A stretch of 64,000 nt of DNA from Paraburkholderia sp. IMGN_8. GTDB lineage: Bacteria > Pseudomonadota > Gammaproteobacteria > Burkholderiales > Burkholderiaceae. The notes under the pieces are model-generated. The model did no database searches. It saw only the letters and a list, made by a program, of their open reading frames with translations, and had not been told where the DNA came from. Location: the NCBI RefSeq assembly GCF_038050405.1, contig NZ_CP150901.1, positions 1,240,001 to 1,304,000 of the forward strand, read 5' to 3'. Positions 24,271 to 32,746 of this stretch are shown here, one piece after another. Each line of letters begins with the position of its first letter. Position 1 is the stretch's first letter. The position numbers were made by a program, and so were the translations under genes.

Positions 24271-25890
24271 ATGACCAGCAACGCGCCCCGTTCAGACGCA
24301 TCGGGTACCTCTCGACACGCAGCGTTCACCGTGCGCCACGCCGTGATCGACCTCATGCGCCACCTCGGCATGACTTCCGTGTTCGCCAACCCGGGTTCGA
24401 CGGAACTGCCGCTGTTCCGCGATTTCCCGGCTGATTTCCGCTATGTGCTGGGCTTGCAGGAAGCTGCCGTGGTCGGCATGGCCGACGGTTATGCGCAGGC
24501 CACCCGCAACGCGTCGTTCGTCAATCTGCATTCGGCGGCGGGCGTGGGCAACGCGATGGGCAATATCTTCACCGCATTCCGCAACCGTACGCCGATCGTG
24601 ATTACAGCCGGCCAGCAGGCCCGCTCGATTCTGCCGTTCGACCCGTTCCTCGCCTCCACGCAGGCCGCCGAATTGCCCAAGCCGTACGTGAAGTGGAGCA
24701 TCGAACCGGCGCGCGCCGAGGACGTGCCGCTGGCGATCGCGCGCGCTTATCACGTGGCGATGCAGGAGCCGCGCGGACCGGTGCTGGTGTCGATTCCCGT
24801 CGACGACTGGGACCGGCCAGCCGAGCCGGTGGCGGCGCGCGTGGTGAGCACCGAGACGCGGCCGGAGCCGTTCGTGCTGGCGCAGATCGGCGCCGCGCTC
24901 GATGCCTGCGAGCGGCCGGCTTTCGTGGTCGGCGGCGCGGTCGACCGGGCCGGCGGCTGGGACGAGGTGGTCAGCCTCGCCGAGCGCCACAACGCCCGCG
25001 TGTTTGTCGCGCCGATGTCGGGCCGTTGCGCATTCCCCGAAGACCATCGCCTCTTTGCCGGTTTTCTGCCGGCCATGCGCGAGAAAATCGTCGAATTGCT
25101 CGGCGGCCACGACCTGATCTTCGTGATCGGCGCGCCGGCGTTCACGTATCACGTCGAAGGACACGGGCCGCATGTGCCGGCAGGCGCCACGCTATGCCAG
25201 CTGATCGACGATCCAGCGATCGCGGCGTGGTCCCCTGTCGGTACCGCCGTGGTCGGCAATATCCGCCTTGGCGTGGCCGATCTGCTGACGCGGCCGGCAC
25301 CGAAAAAGCGCCCATTGCCCGCGCCGCGCGCGGCACGTCCACGCGCCGAGCCGTCCGCGTTGATGTCGGTCGCGTTCGCGTTGCAGACCCTGGCAGAGGT
25401 GCGCGATGCGAGCGATATCGTGGTCGAGGAGGCGCCGAGTTCGCGGCCCGTGATGCAGAACTATCTGCCGTTCACGCGCAGCGGCACCTTCTACACGATG
25501 GACAGCGGCGGTCTCGGCTACGGCATGCCGGCCGCGGTCGGCGTCGCGCTGGCAAAGCCGGGCACGCGCGTGATATGCCTGATCGGCGACGGTTCCAGCA
25601 TGTATTCGATCCAGGCCATCTACAGCACCGTACAGATGAAACTTCCGATCACGTTCGTGATCCTGAACAATTCGCGCTATGCGGCGCTGCAGGACTTCGC
25701 GCCGGAATTCGGTTTCGCTGCCACCGATCCGGTGCAGGGCACCGATCTGCCCGGGCTCGACTTCGTGGCGCTGGCCGCGGGTATGGGTTGCCCCGGTACG
25801 CGCGTGACCGAGGCCGGGCGCCTGCATGACGTGCTGCGGGAAGCGTTGGTGTCGTCCGGGCCGATGCTGGTCGAAGTCGTCGTGGCCTGA
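24271..25890 (+). CDS. mdlC: Benzoylformate decarboxylase (ThDP-dependent)
   Basis: A 539-residue thiamine diphosphate enzyme converting benzoylformate (phenylglyoxylate) to benzaldehyde and CO2 in mandelate breakdown. Diagnostic motifs: NPGSTELPLFRDFP (the family Ser near residue 40), LGLQEAAVVGMADGYAQ with the ThDP-activating Glu, NLHSAAGVGNAMGN with an active-site His, AGQQARSILPFDPFL, and the metal/ThDP site GDGSSMYSIQAIYSTVQ ending in NN. These fit benzoylformate decarboxylase better than acetolactate synthase or pyruvate decarboxylase. Slightly longer at the N-terminus than the 528-residue Pseudomonas enzyme. Ribosome site GGAGA lies 6 nt upstream. The aldehyde dehydrogenase follows 49 nt later. 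No mandelate racemase or dehydrogenase gene is in the window. Confidence 0.9.
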   Translation: MTSNAPRSDASGTSRHAAFTVRHAVIDLMRHLGMTSVFANPGSTELPLFRDFPADFRYVLGLQEAAVVGMADGYAQATRNASFVNLHSAAGVGNAMGNIFTAFRNRTPIVITAGQQARSILPFDPFLASTQAAELPKPYVKWSIEPARAEDVPLAIARAYHVAMQEPRGPVLVSIPVDDWDRPAEPVAARVVSTETRPEPFVLAQIGAALDACERPAFVVGGAVDRAGGWDEVVSLAERHNARVFVAPMSGRCAFPEDHRLFAGFLPAMREKIVELLGGHDLIFVIGAPAFTYHVEGHGPHVPAGATLCQLIDDPAIAAWSPVGTAVVGNIRLGVADLLTRPAPKKRPLPAPRAARPRAEPSALMSVAFALQTLAEVRDASDIVVEEAPSSRPVMQNYLPFTRSGTFYTMDSGGLGYGMPAAVGVALAKPGTRVICLIGDGSSMYSIQAIYSTVQMKLPITFVILNNSRYAALQDFAPEFGFAATDPVQGTDLPGLDFVALAAGMGCPGTRVTEAGRLHDVLREALVSSGPMLVEVVVA

Positions 25891-25939
25891 GCGCGAGCTA
25901 CGCCCGCACCGATAAAACTTTTCGTAGGAGACAAACACG

Positions 25940-27391
25940 ATGCAGACCATTTCGATGCTGATCAACGGCGTAGCAGTACAAGCCAGCAATGGCGCCACCT
26001 TCGAGCGCCGCAATCCGCTCGACGGCGAAGTGGCGACTCGCGCGCCCGCGGCGACCGTCGCCGATGCGGTGGCCGCCGCCGATGCTGCCGCAGCGGCGTT
26101 TCCGGCATGGTCCGCAATGGGTCCGAGCGAGCGCCGCGCGCTGCTGATGAAGGCGGCGCACGCGTTGGAAGCACGCAGCGCAGCGTTCGCCGCGGTGATG
26201 GCGGCGGAGACGGGCGCCTCCGCGATGTGGGCGGGCTTCAACGTCCATCTCGCCGCAGGCGGGTTGATGGAAGCGGCGGCGCTGACCACGCAGATCGGCG
26301 GCGAGCTGATTCCGTCCGACGTGCCCGGCAGCCTGGCGATGGGTGTGCGGCAACCGGCAGGTGTCGTGCTCGGCATCGCGCCGTGGAATGCGCCGGTGAT
26401 CCTCGCGGTGCGCGCCATCGCGTTGCCGCTCGCGTGCGGCAATACGGTCGTGCTGAAGGGCTCGGAAATCTGTCCGGGCACCCACGGCCTGATTATCGAA
26501 GTGCTGCAGGAGGCGGGTTTGCCCAAGGGCGTGGTGAACTTCGTCACCAATGCGCCGGCCGATGCCGGGGCGGTGGTCGAAGCGCTGATCGCGCATCCGA
26601 AAGTGCGGCGTGTCAATTTCACCGGCTCCACGCATGTCGGCAAGATCATCGCGGCAACCTGCGCGCGTTATCTGAAACCCTCGGTATTGGAGTTGGGCGG
26701 CAAGGCGCCATTGATCGTGCTGGACGACGCCGATCTCGATGCCGCCGTCGACGCTGCCGCATTCGGTGCATTCGCCAACTCAGGGCAGATCTGCATGTCG
26801 ACGGAGCGGATCATCGTCGATGAACGGATTGCCGAGCGGTTCGTCGGCCAGCTCGCACAGAAAGCACGCGGCTTGCCGCTCGGCGATCCGCGCAAGGGCC
26901 CGGTCGTGTTGGGTTCGGTTGTCGACATGAGCACGGTCGAGCGTTGCAATGCGCTGATCGACGACGCGCTGGCCAAAGGCGCCACGCTGGTCTGCGGCGG
27001 CAAAGCCGACAGCACGCTGATGCCCGCCACGCTGCTGGACCATGTGACGCCCGCCATGCGCATCTACGGCGATGAATCGTTCGGTCCGGTGAAGGGCATC
27101 GTGCGTGTGAACGGCGAAGACGAAGCCGTGGCCTGCGCGAACGATAACGACTATGGGCTTTCGTCGGCGGTGTTCAGCCGCGACGTGGCGCGGGCGATGA
27201 ATGTCGCCAGGCGCATCGAGTCGGGCATCTGCCACGTCAATGGGCCGACCGTTCACGACGAAGCGCACATGCCGTTCGGCGGCGTGAAGGGCAGTGGCTT
27301 CGGCCGCTTCGGCGGGCAGGCGGGGATCGCGGAGTTCACCGATCTGCGCTGGATCACCGTGCAAACCACGCCGCGTCATTACCCCTTCTAA
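25940..27391 (+). CDS. Aldehyde dehydrogenase, probably benzaldehyde dehydrogenase
   Basis: A 483-residue NAD(P)-dependent aldehyde dehydrogenase. Motifs in order: GIAPWNAPVILAVRAIALPL (cofactor pocket), FTGSTHVGK, LELGGKAPLIVLDDADLDAA with the general-base Glu, and FANSGQICMSTERIIVDE with the catalytic Cys. ICMS rather than VCTA is typical of the benzaldehyde/vanillin/salicylaldehyde dehydrogenase branch. Directly after mdlC it would oxidise benzaldehyde to benzoate, the mdlD role. Ribosome site TAGGAGA about 8 nt before the ATG. A hairpin-type terminator at 27451-27478 probably ends the two-gene unit. Confidence 0.9.
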   Translation: MQTISMLINGVAVQASNGATFERRNPLDGEVATRAPAATVADAVAAADAAAAAFPAWSAMGPSERRALLMKAAHALEARSAAFAAVMAAETGASAMWAGFNVHLAAGGLMEAAALTTQIGGELIPSDVPGSLAMGVRQPAGVVLGIAPWNAPVILAVRAIALPLACGNTVVLKGSEICPGTHGLIIEVLQEAGLPKGVVNFVTNAPADAGAVVEALIAHPKVRRVNFTGSTHVGKIIAATCARYLKPSVLELGGKAPLIVLDDADLDAAVDAAAFGAFANSGQICMSTERIIVDERIAERFVGQLAQKARGLPLGDPRKGPVVLGSVVDMSTVERCNALIDDALAKGATLVCGGKADSTLMPATLLDHVTPAMRIYGDESFGPVKGIVRVNGEDEAVACANDNDYGLSSAVFSRDVARAMNVARRIESGICHVNGPTVHDEAHMPFGGVKGSGFGRFGGQAGIAEFTDLRWITVQTTPRHYPF

Positions 27392-27450
27392 AGACTCTTT
27401 GGTACTGCAATCGCCACGTTCAACGCGATCGTAGTATGTACACCTGAAAG

Positions 27451-27478
27451 AAAGCCATGCATCCACGTCATGGCTTTT
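27451..27478 (+). terminator. Probable intrinsic terminator after the mdlC-aldehyde dehydrogenase unit
   Basis: A 9-bp perfect stem, AAAGCCATG at 27451-27459 and CATGGCTTT at 27469-27477, with a 9-base loop, ending in TTTT. The T-run is short and part of the stem, so strength is uncertain. It lies 60 nt after the stop. Confidence 0.55.
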
Positions 27479-27574
27479 GCGCGAAACGGCAATGTCAAAG
27501 GCCGCCTGCTCGCTCACATACTGACTACAAAAGCGCGGCTGTCAAAACGCGCACATAAACCAGGAGACAGTTTC

Positions 27575-29005
27575 ATGACTAGTTATGTACCGCCGGCCAA
27601 TGCACCAGGCGCACCCGGCGCGGCCGGCGTGCCGCTTGCCGACCATCAGGCGGGTATCGAAGAGGCAGGTCGCGCGGTCGACATTGGCCGTACGCTGGAC
27701 GAAGGTCCATACACGACAATGCAGAAGATCGTGGTGTTTCTGGCGGCGTTATCGATCGTGCTCGACGGCTTCGACAGCCAGTTGATCGGCTTCGCGATTC
27801 CGGTGCTGATCAAGGAGTGGGGTGTGACGCGTGCGGTGTTTGCGCCGGTGGTGGCGGCGGGTCTGATCGGCATGGGAATCGGCAGCGCGTGTGCCGGATT
27901 GCTGGCCGATCGCTTCGGCCGCCGCTGGGCGGTGATCGGCAGCGTGCTGGTCTTCGGCACCGCCACGTGCGGCATCATCTTTGCCCACGATGTCCTGACG
28001 ATTGCCGCGCTGCGCTTTGTCGCCGGCCTCGGCATCGGCGGCGCGTTGCCCAGCTCGACGACCATGACCGCCGAGTTCACGCCGGCCCGCCGACGCACGC
28101 TGGCGGTGACCGCGACGATTGTCTGCGTGCCGCTCGGCGGAATGGTGGCGGGTCTGGTCGCGCATGAGATTCTGCCGGCGTACGGGTGGCGCGGGCTGTT
28201 CCTGATCGGCGGTCTCATGCCGTTGGCGCTCGCGGTGCTGCTGCTGTTCACGTTGCCCGAGTCGCCGCGCTTTCTTGCGCGTCGGCCGCAGCGCTGGCCT
28301 GAACTCAACCGCCTGCTTGGCCGTATGTCGCGGCCCGTGGCAAACGGCTGCGTGTTTACCGACGTCCGCGAACAGGCCGTGGAGAAACACGCCGGTTTTA
28401 CCGCGCTGTTCCGCGATGGCCTCGCGTTCGATACGGTCGCGATCTGGTGCGCGTTCTGCATGTGTCTGCTCGCCGTGTACAGCGCCTTCAGCTGGCTGCC
28501 GACGATGTTGAGCACGCAGGGCCTGTCGGTGTCGGTCGCGGGTGCGGGACTCACGGCATACAACCTTGGCGGCGTGGTGGGCGCGTTGCTGTGCGCGGTC
28601 GTGATCGCTCGCGCCGGTTCGCGCTGGCCGTTGATTCTCTGCAGCGCGGGTGGCGCGCTCAGCGCCTTACTGCTGCTCGGCGTGAACATTTCCGGGCATA
28701 CCGGCTCCGGGCATACCGGCTTGCTGATCTTCGGTCTCGGTGTGCACGGCCTCTTTGTCAACGCGGTCCAGTCGACGATGTTCGCGCTTTGCGCTTACGT
28801 CTATCCGACCAGCGTGCGCGCCACCGGCACCGCGTCGGCGCTCGCGTTCGGGCGGCTCGGCGCGATTGCCAGCGCATTTGCGGGTGCGGTGGTGATTACG
28901 GCCGGCGGGGCGTCGTCGTATCTGTGGATGCTTGGCATCGCGATGACGATCGTGATGGTCGCGCTGATCGTCGTCAAGCGGCATATTCCGAAGCCCGTCG
29001 TTTGA
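27575..29005 (+). CDS. Aromatic acid:H+ symporter (AAHS family MFS)
   Basis: A 476-residue, 12-helix importer of the AAHS family (BenK/PcaK/MhpT type). Helix 1 contains VLDGFDSQLIGFAIPVL, the D-G-F/Y-D motif needed for aromatic acid uptake, and the helix 2-3 loop has GLLADRFGRRW, the MFS signature; helix 4 reads RFVAGLGIGGALPS. The start is the ATG at 27575, with CAGGAGA 8 nt upstream; a frame from 27470 adds unrelated residues. It follows mdlC and the aldehyde dehydrogenase after the probable terminator, so it may have its own promoter. Probable substrates are benzoylformate, mandelate or benzoate. Confidence 0.92.
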   Translation: MTSYVPPANAPGAPGAAGVPLADHQAGIEEAGRAVDIGRTLDEGPYTTMQKIVVFLAALSIVLDGFDSQLIGFAIPVLIKEWGVTRAVFAPVVAAGLIGMGIGSACAGLLADRFGRRWAVIGSVLVFGTATCGIIFAHDVLTIAALRFVAGLGIGGALPSSTTMTAEFTPARRRTLAVTATIVCVPLGGMVAGLVAHEILPAYGWRGLFLIGGLMPLALAVLLLFTLPESPRFLARRPQRWPELNRLLGRMSRPVANGCVFTDVREQAVEKHAGFTALFRDGLAFDTVAIWCAFCMCLLAVYSAFSWLPTMLSTQGLSVSVAGAGLTAYNLGGVVGALLCAVVIARAGSRWPLILCSAGGALSALLLLGVNISGHTGSGHTGLLIFGLGVHGLFVNAVQSTMFALCAYVYPTSVRATGTASALAFGRLGAIASAFAGAVVITAGGASSYLWMLGIAMTIVMVALIVVKRHIPKPVV

Positions 29006-29121
29006 CGGACGTCATGACCTGAACGGGTCTTAACGGCGGCCGTCGAGCGCGACACGCGGATCGCCGTCATCTGAAGCGGGCAATCTTCGACGTTATAAGT
29101 CGGTGTGAATAGCGATCGGCG

Positions 29122-29152
29122 TTGCCACGCCTGTAATTAGTATGACTATATA
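29122..29152 (+). promoter_or_regulatory. Candidate sigma-70 promoter for the porin gene
   Basis: TTGCCA at 29122-29127 and ACTATA at 29145-29150 are 17 bp apart, in a locally AT-rich patch about 80 nt before the porin start. The -10 is imperfect, so this is tentative. Confidence 0.35.
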
Positions 29153-29229
29153 AAAACACTTCGAATGGAACGCGGCTGGATCGTTGCGCGCTTTTCAAGC
29201 GAAGCACCCATCAAGGAGACATGGAGACG

Positions 29230-30366
29230 ATGAAATACAAACTCGCATTGGGCGGCATGTTGCTGGGCATCAGCGCCTCGTCGTTCGCGCAGAGCAGCGT
29301 CACGTTGTACGGGATTATCGATACCGGCATCGAACTGGTCACGCATGCGAATGCCGCGGGAGACAGTGTCGTGCGAATGCCCGGCATTACTGGCGAGTTT
29401 CCGTCGCGCTGGGGCATTCGCGGCAAGGAAGGCCTGGGCGGTGGGCTGTCCGCCGTATTCGTGCTGGAAAGCGGCTTCAACACGAAAAGCGGTACGCTGA
29501 ATCAAGGCGGCCGGTTGTTTGGGCGGCAGGCCTATGCAGGGCTCGAAAGTCCGTACGGCACGCTGAGCTTTGGCCGCCAGTACACGATGACGTACTGGGC
29601 CATCCTCGATTCCGATCTGCTCGGCCCCGACATCTACGGCGGCACGGGTTCATTCGACCAGTACATGCCGAGCGCGCGCAGCGACAACACGATTGCGTAC
29701 AAGGGCACGTTCTCGGGTTTCACGGTCGGCGCGACCTATTCGTTCGGACGCGACTCCGCGGGTACCGGCAATTCGCCGGGGCAGGGCACCTGCGTAGGCT
29801 CGATCCCGGGCAGTTCGCAGAGCTGCCGTGAATGGTCGGCGATGTTGCGCTATGACATGAACGGTTACGGCGTGGCGGGCGCCTACGACGAACAACGCGG
29901 TGGCCCGGGCGCGGCCGCGAATCTGTTCGACGGCACCGCGCCATTCGCGCTGACCAATTCCGGCGACAAGGACGTGCGCATGCAACTGAACGGCTACGGC
30001 CATATCGGTCCGGTTAAGCTCGGTGCAGGCTGGCTTGGGCGTCATGTCGAGACGGTCTCGCCGGGACTGCCGAATGTGCGCTCGAATCTGTATTACCTGA
30101 CTGCCGCGTACAACGTGACGCCTGCGTTCATTCTGGATGGCGGTGTGTACCGGATCATCAATCGCGCCGACGACACGCGCGGCACGATCGCCGCGCTGCG
30201 CACCACGTATCTGCTGTCGAAGCGTTCCGCGGTTTACCTGCAAGGCGCGTATCTGTTCAACAGTACGCACGCGGCCTATACGGTGAGCCAGGGCGGCGGG
30301 GGCACGACACCGGCACCAGGTGTTGGACAACTCGGCGTGATGGCCGGCATCCGGCATTCGTTCTGA
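29230..30366 (+). CDS. General porin (Gram-negative porin, OmpC/Omp32-like)
   Basis: A 378-residue trimeric 16-strand porin of the Burkholderiales type. Signal peptide MKYKLALGGMLLGISASSFA is followed by QSSVTLYGIIDTGIELV, the universal start of these porins; SRWGIRGKEGLGGGLSAVFVLESGF, LFGRQAYAGLESPYGTLSFGRQ (in sequence) and a C-terminal GIRHSF ending in Phe complete the pattern. The ATG at 29230 gives a normal signal peptide; an ATG at 29221 lies only 2 nt from its ribosome site. It follows the aromatic-acid transporter on the same strand and likely provides outer-membrane entry for the same aromatic acids (inference). Confidence 0.93.
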   Translation: MKYKLALGGMLLGISASSFAQSSVTLYGIIDTGIELVTHANAAGDSVVRMPGITGEFPSRWGIRGKEGLGGGLSAVFVLESGFNTKSGTLNQGGRLFGRQAYAGLESPYGTLSFGRQYTMTYWAILDSDLLGPDIYGGTGSFDQYMPSARSDNTIAYKGTFSGFTVGATYSFGRDSAGTGNSPGQGTCVGSIPGSSQSCREWSAMLRYDMNGYGVAGAYDEQRGGPGAAANLFDGTAPFALTNSGDKDVRMQLNGYGHIGPVKLGAGWLGRHVETVSPGLPNVRSNLYYLTAAYNVTPAFILDGGVYRIINRADDTRGTIAALRTTYLLSKRSAVYLQGAYLFNSTHAAYTVSQGGGGTTPAPGVGQLGVMAGIRHSF

Positions 30367-30424
30367 TGGAGTAGCGAACGTCATGATGGCCGCGTTAGGC
30401 GAAAGCCGCTGCGGCCCTGGACGT

Positions 30425-30463
30425 AAAAACGGCCACGTCGGTTTTTCCGAGGTGGCCGTTTTT
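30425..30463. terminator. Bidirectional intrinsic terminator between porin and gabD
   Basis: A perfect 12-bp stem (AAAAACGGCCAC at 30425-30436, GTGGCCGTTTTT at 30452-30463) with A-tract on one side and T-tract on the other, lying between convergent genes whose stops are at 30366 and 30468. Confidence 0.88.
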
Positions 30464-30467
30464 TACT

Positions 30468-31928
30468 TTAGATACCGCCGACGCACATGTACTTGATGAC
30501 CACATAATCGTCGATACCGTAGTGCGAGCCTTCGCGGCCGAGACCGGATTGCTTGACGCCGCCGAACGGCGCCACTTCGTTCGAGATGAGGCCCGTGTTG
30601 ATGCCGACCATGCCGTACTCGAGCGCTTCCGCGACGCGCCAGACGCGGCCGATATCGCGGCTATAGAAGTACGACGCGAGGCCGAATTCGGTATCGTTGG
30701 CGAGGCGGATCACTTCCTCGTCCGACGAGAAGCGGAACAGCGGCGCGAGCGGGCCGAACGTTTCGTCGCGGGCGACCTTCATGTCCGGCGTGACATCCGC
30801 GAGCACCGTCGGTTCGAAGAAGCCGTGGCCGAGTGCATGGCGCTTGCCGCCGGTGAGGATGCGTGCGCCTTTGGCGAGTGCGTCTTCGATATGCGATTCG
30901 ACCTTGAGCACGGCCGCTTCGTTGATGAGCGGACCTTGCGTGACGCCGTCGTCGGTGCCGCGGCCGACCTTGAGTTGTTCGACTGCGTCGCGCAGTTTCG
31001 CGGCGAACGCGTCGTAGACTTTATCGTGCACGTAGAAGCGATTCGTACAGACGCAGGTTTGGCCGCTATTGCGGTATTTCGACGCGATGGCGCCGGCGAC
31101 GGCCGCATCCAGATCCGCATCTTCGAAGACGATGAACGGCGCGTTCCCGCCGAGTTCGAGCGACACTTTCTTGACTGTCGGCGCGCACTGCGCCATCAGC
31201 AGACGACCGACCGGCGTCGAGCCGGTGAACGACAGTTTGCGCACGATCGGGTTGCCGGTCAGTTCCGCGCCGATGGCTTTCGGCTCACCGGTGACGACGT
31301 TGAACACGCCGCGGGGGACGCCCGCGCGTTCGGCCAGCACGGCGAGCGCGAGGGCTGAGAGTGGAGTGGCCTCAGCCGGTTTGACGATGATTGGGCAGCC
31401 GGCGGCGAGGGCAGGACCGACCTTGCGGGTGATCATGGCCGCCGGGAAATTCCACGGCGTGATGGCTGCGCAGACGCCGATCGGCTCTTTTGTCACGACA
31501 ATGCGTTTGTCGCCTGCCGGCGTGGGGATGGTGTCGCCGTTGACGCGTTTACCTTCTTCGGCGAACCATTCCAGGAATGAGGCGGCGTACTGGATTTCGC
31601 CTTTTGCTTCGGCCAGAGGCTTGCCTTGTTCGGCCGTTAGAATTTGCGCGAGGTCGTCGGCGTGCTCGAGCATGAGGTCATGCCATTTGCGTAGTACCGC
31701 TGCGCGGTGCTTGGCTGTGGTTGCTCGCCATGCTGGCCATGCTGCGTTTGCTACGTCGATGGCTCGACGGGTCTCTGTTGTGCCCATGCGGGGCACGGTG
31801 GCGATTGTTTCGGCTGTGGCAGGGTTTTTTACTTCGAAGGTGCTCGCGTCGTCCGAGTCTTGCCATTCGCCCGCGATGTAGGCTTGTGTCTTTAAAAGGG
31901 TTTTGTCTTTTAAGGTCAAATTCGTCAT
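30468..31928 (-). CDS. gabD: Succinate-semialdehyde dehydrogenase, NAD(P)-dependent
   Basis: A 486-residue aldehyde dehydrogenase oxidising succinate semialdehyde to succinate, the second step of GABA breakdown. Motifs: ITPWNFPAAMITRKVGPALA, FTGSTPVGRLLM, LELGGNAPFIVFEDADLDAA with the catalytic Glu, and KYRNSGQTCVCTNRFYVHD with the catalytic Cys; C-x-C-x-N-R is typical of GabD. The C-terminus reads GGVKQSGLGREGSHYGIDDY. It shares strand with gabT and is separated from it by the 785-bp inverted-repeat module. The first about 200 bp of the gene show an unusual A-rich coding strand compared with the rest (21 T and 6 A on the plus strand in 31801-31860). Confidence 0.94.
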   Translation of the reverse strand: MTNLTLKDKTLLKTQAYIAGEWQDSDDASTFEVKNPATAETIATVPRMGTTETRRAIDVANAAWPAWRATTAKHRAAVLRKWHDLMLEHADDLAQILTAEQGKPLAEAKGEIQYAASFLEWFAEEGKRVNGDTIPTPAGDKRIVVTKEPIGVCAAITPWNFPAAMITRKVGPALAAGCPIIVKPAEATPLSALALAVLAERAGVPRGVFNVVTGEPKAIGAELTGNPIVRKLSFTGSTPVGRLLMAQCAPTVKKVSLELGGNAPFIVFEDADLDAAVAGAIASKYRNSGQTCVCTNRFYVHDKVYDAFAAKLRDAVEQLKVGRGTDDGVTQGPLINEAAVLKVESHIEDALAKGARILTGGKRHALGHGFFEPTVLADVTPDMKVARDETFGPLAPLFRFSSDEEVIRLANDTEFGLASYFYSRDIGRVWRVAEALEYGMVGINTGLISNEVAPFGGVKQSGLGREGSHYGIDDYVVIKYMCVGGI

Positions 31929-31960
31929 TTTGTCGTGCTCCGTGTACTTTGGATTTTGAT

Positions 31961-32745
31961 GGTCTTTTTGCCTGCGCGGCGCTTGTCGTCTGTGTGCCTA
32001 CGGCGCTGGCCTTTCCTTGATTTGATATTGGTTTATTAGCGTTCCCCCTGTGCGGGGGGGCACCTACTTTTCTTTGCCGCCGCAAAGAAAAGTAGGCAAA
32101 AGAAAGCGGCTCAAACCGCCAACTCTTAAGCGGGTCCCCTGGCTTGGAGGAGGTAGTGGAGCATCTGGAATCGGTGTTCTCGCACATTCAGCGTGAGTGA
32201 CAAGGCAGTCATACTTCCGGCGGCGCTGCGCGCGCCGACGCGGTACTTCACAAAACCGACCTCCATTTTCGCGTCAACGTTTCGTTCGGCGTGGTGCCCG
32301 CACTCCCACAATTCAGCGCCTCGCCAAGGCGAAGCCGATGGCACCCAACCGCGCGCAAACGAAGCCCTTGGTTTCCCTCGCCGACCGTTCCGGCGAGCAC
32401 GCAGTGCGCGGCGGGAAGAATGACGCCGGAGGCGCATACACACAATCGGTGTTGGGAAGTACCGCTGCGGCGCGCGCAGCGCCGCCGGAAGAATGACTGC
32501 CTTGTCACTTACGCCGAATGTGCGAGGGCACAGATTCCAGATGCTCCACTACCTCCTCCAAGCCATGGGACCCGCTTAAAAGTTAGCGGTTTGAGCCGCT
32601 TTCTTTTGCCTACTTTTCTTTGCGGCGGCAAAGAAAAGTAGGTGCCCCCCCGCACAGGGGGAACGCTAATAAACCAATAACAAAACAAGGAAAGGCCAAC
32701 GCCGCAGGCACACAGACATAAAGCGCCGCGCAAGGCAAAAAAACC
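31961..32745. repeat. Inverted-repeat module 1 (289-bp arms around a 206-bp core)
   Basis: The left arm (31961-32249) and right arm (32456-32745) are near-identical inverted copies. Each arm carries two hairpins: CCCCC-TGTGC-GGGGG (32044-32058) and a perfect 15-bp stem around CGCC (32063-32096; mirror 32609-32642). The core 32250-32455 is unique within this module but reappears in module 2. The right arm ends within two bases of the gabT stop; the left arm begins 32 bp before the gabD start. Short ORFs inside are not gene-like. No transposase, target duplication or insertion-sequence end was recognised. This fills the whole gabD-gabT gap, 31929-32746. Confidence 0.88.
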
Positions 32746-32746
32746 C

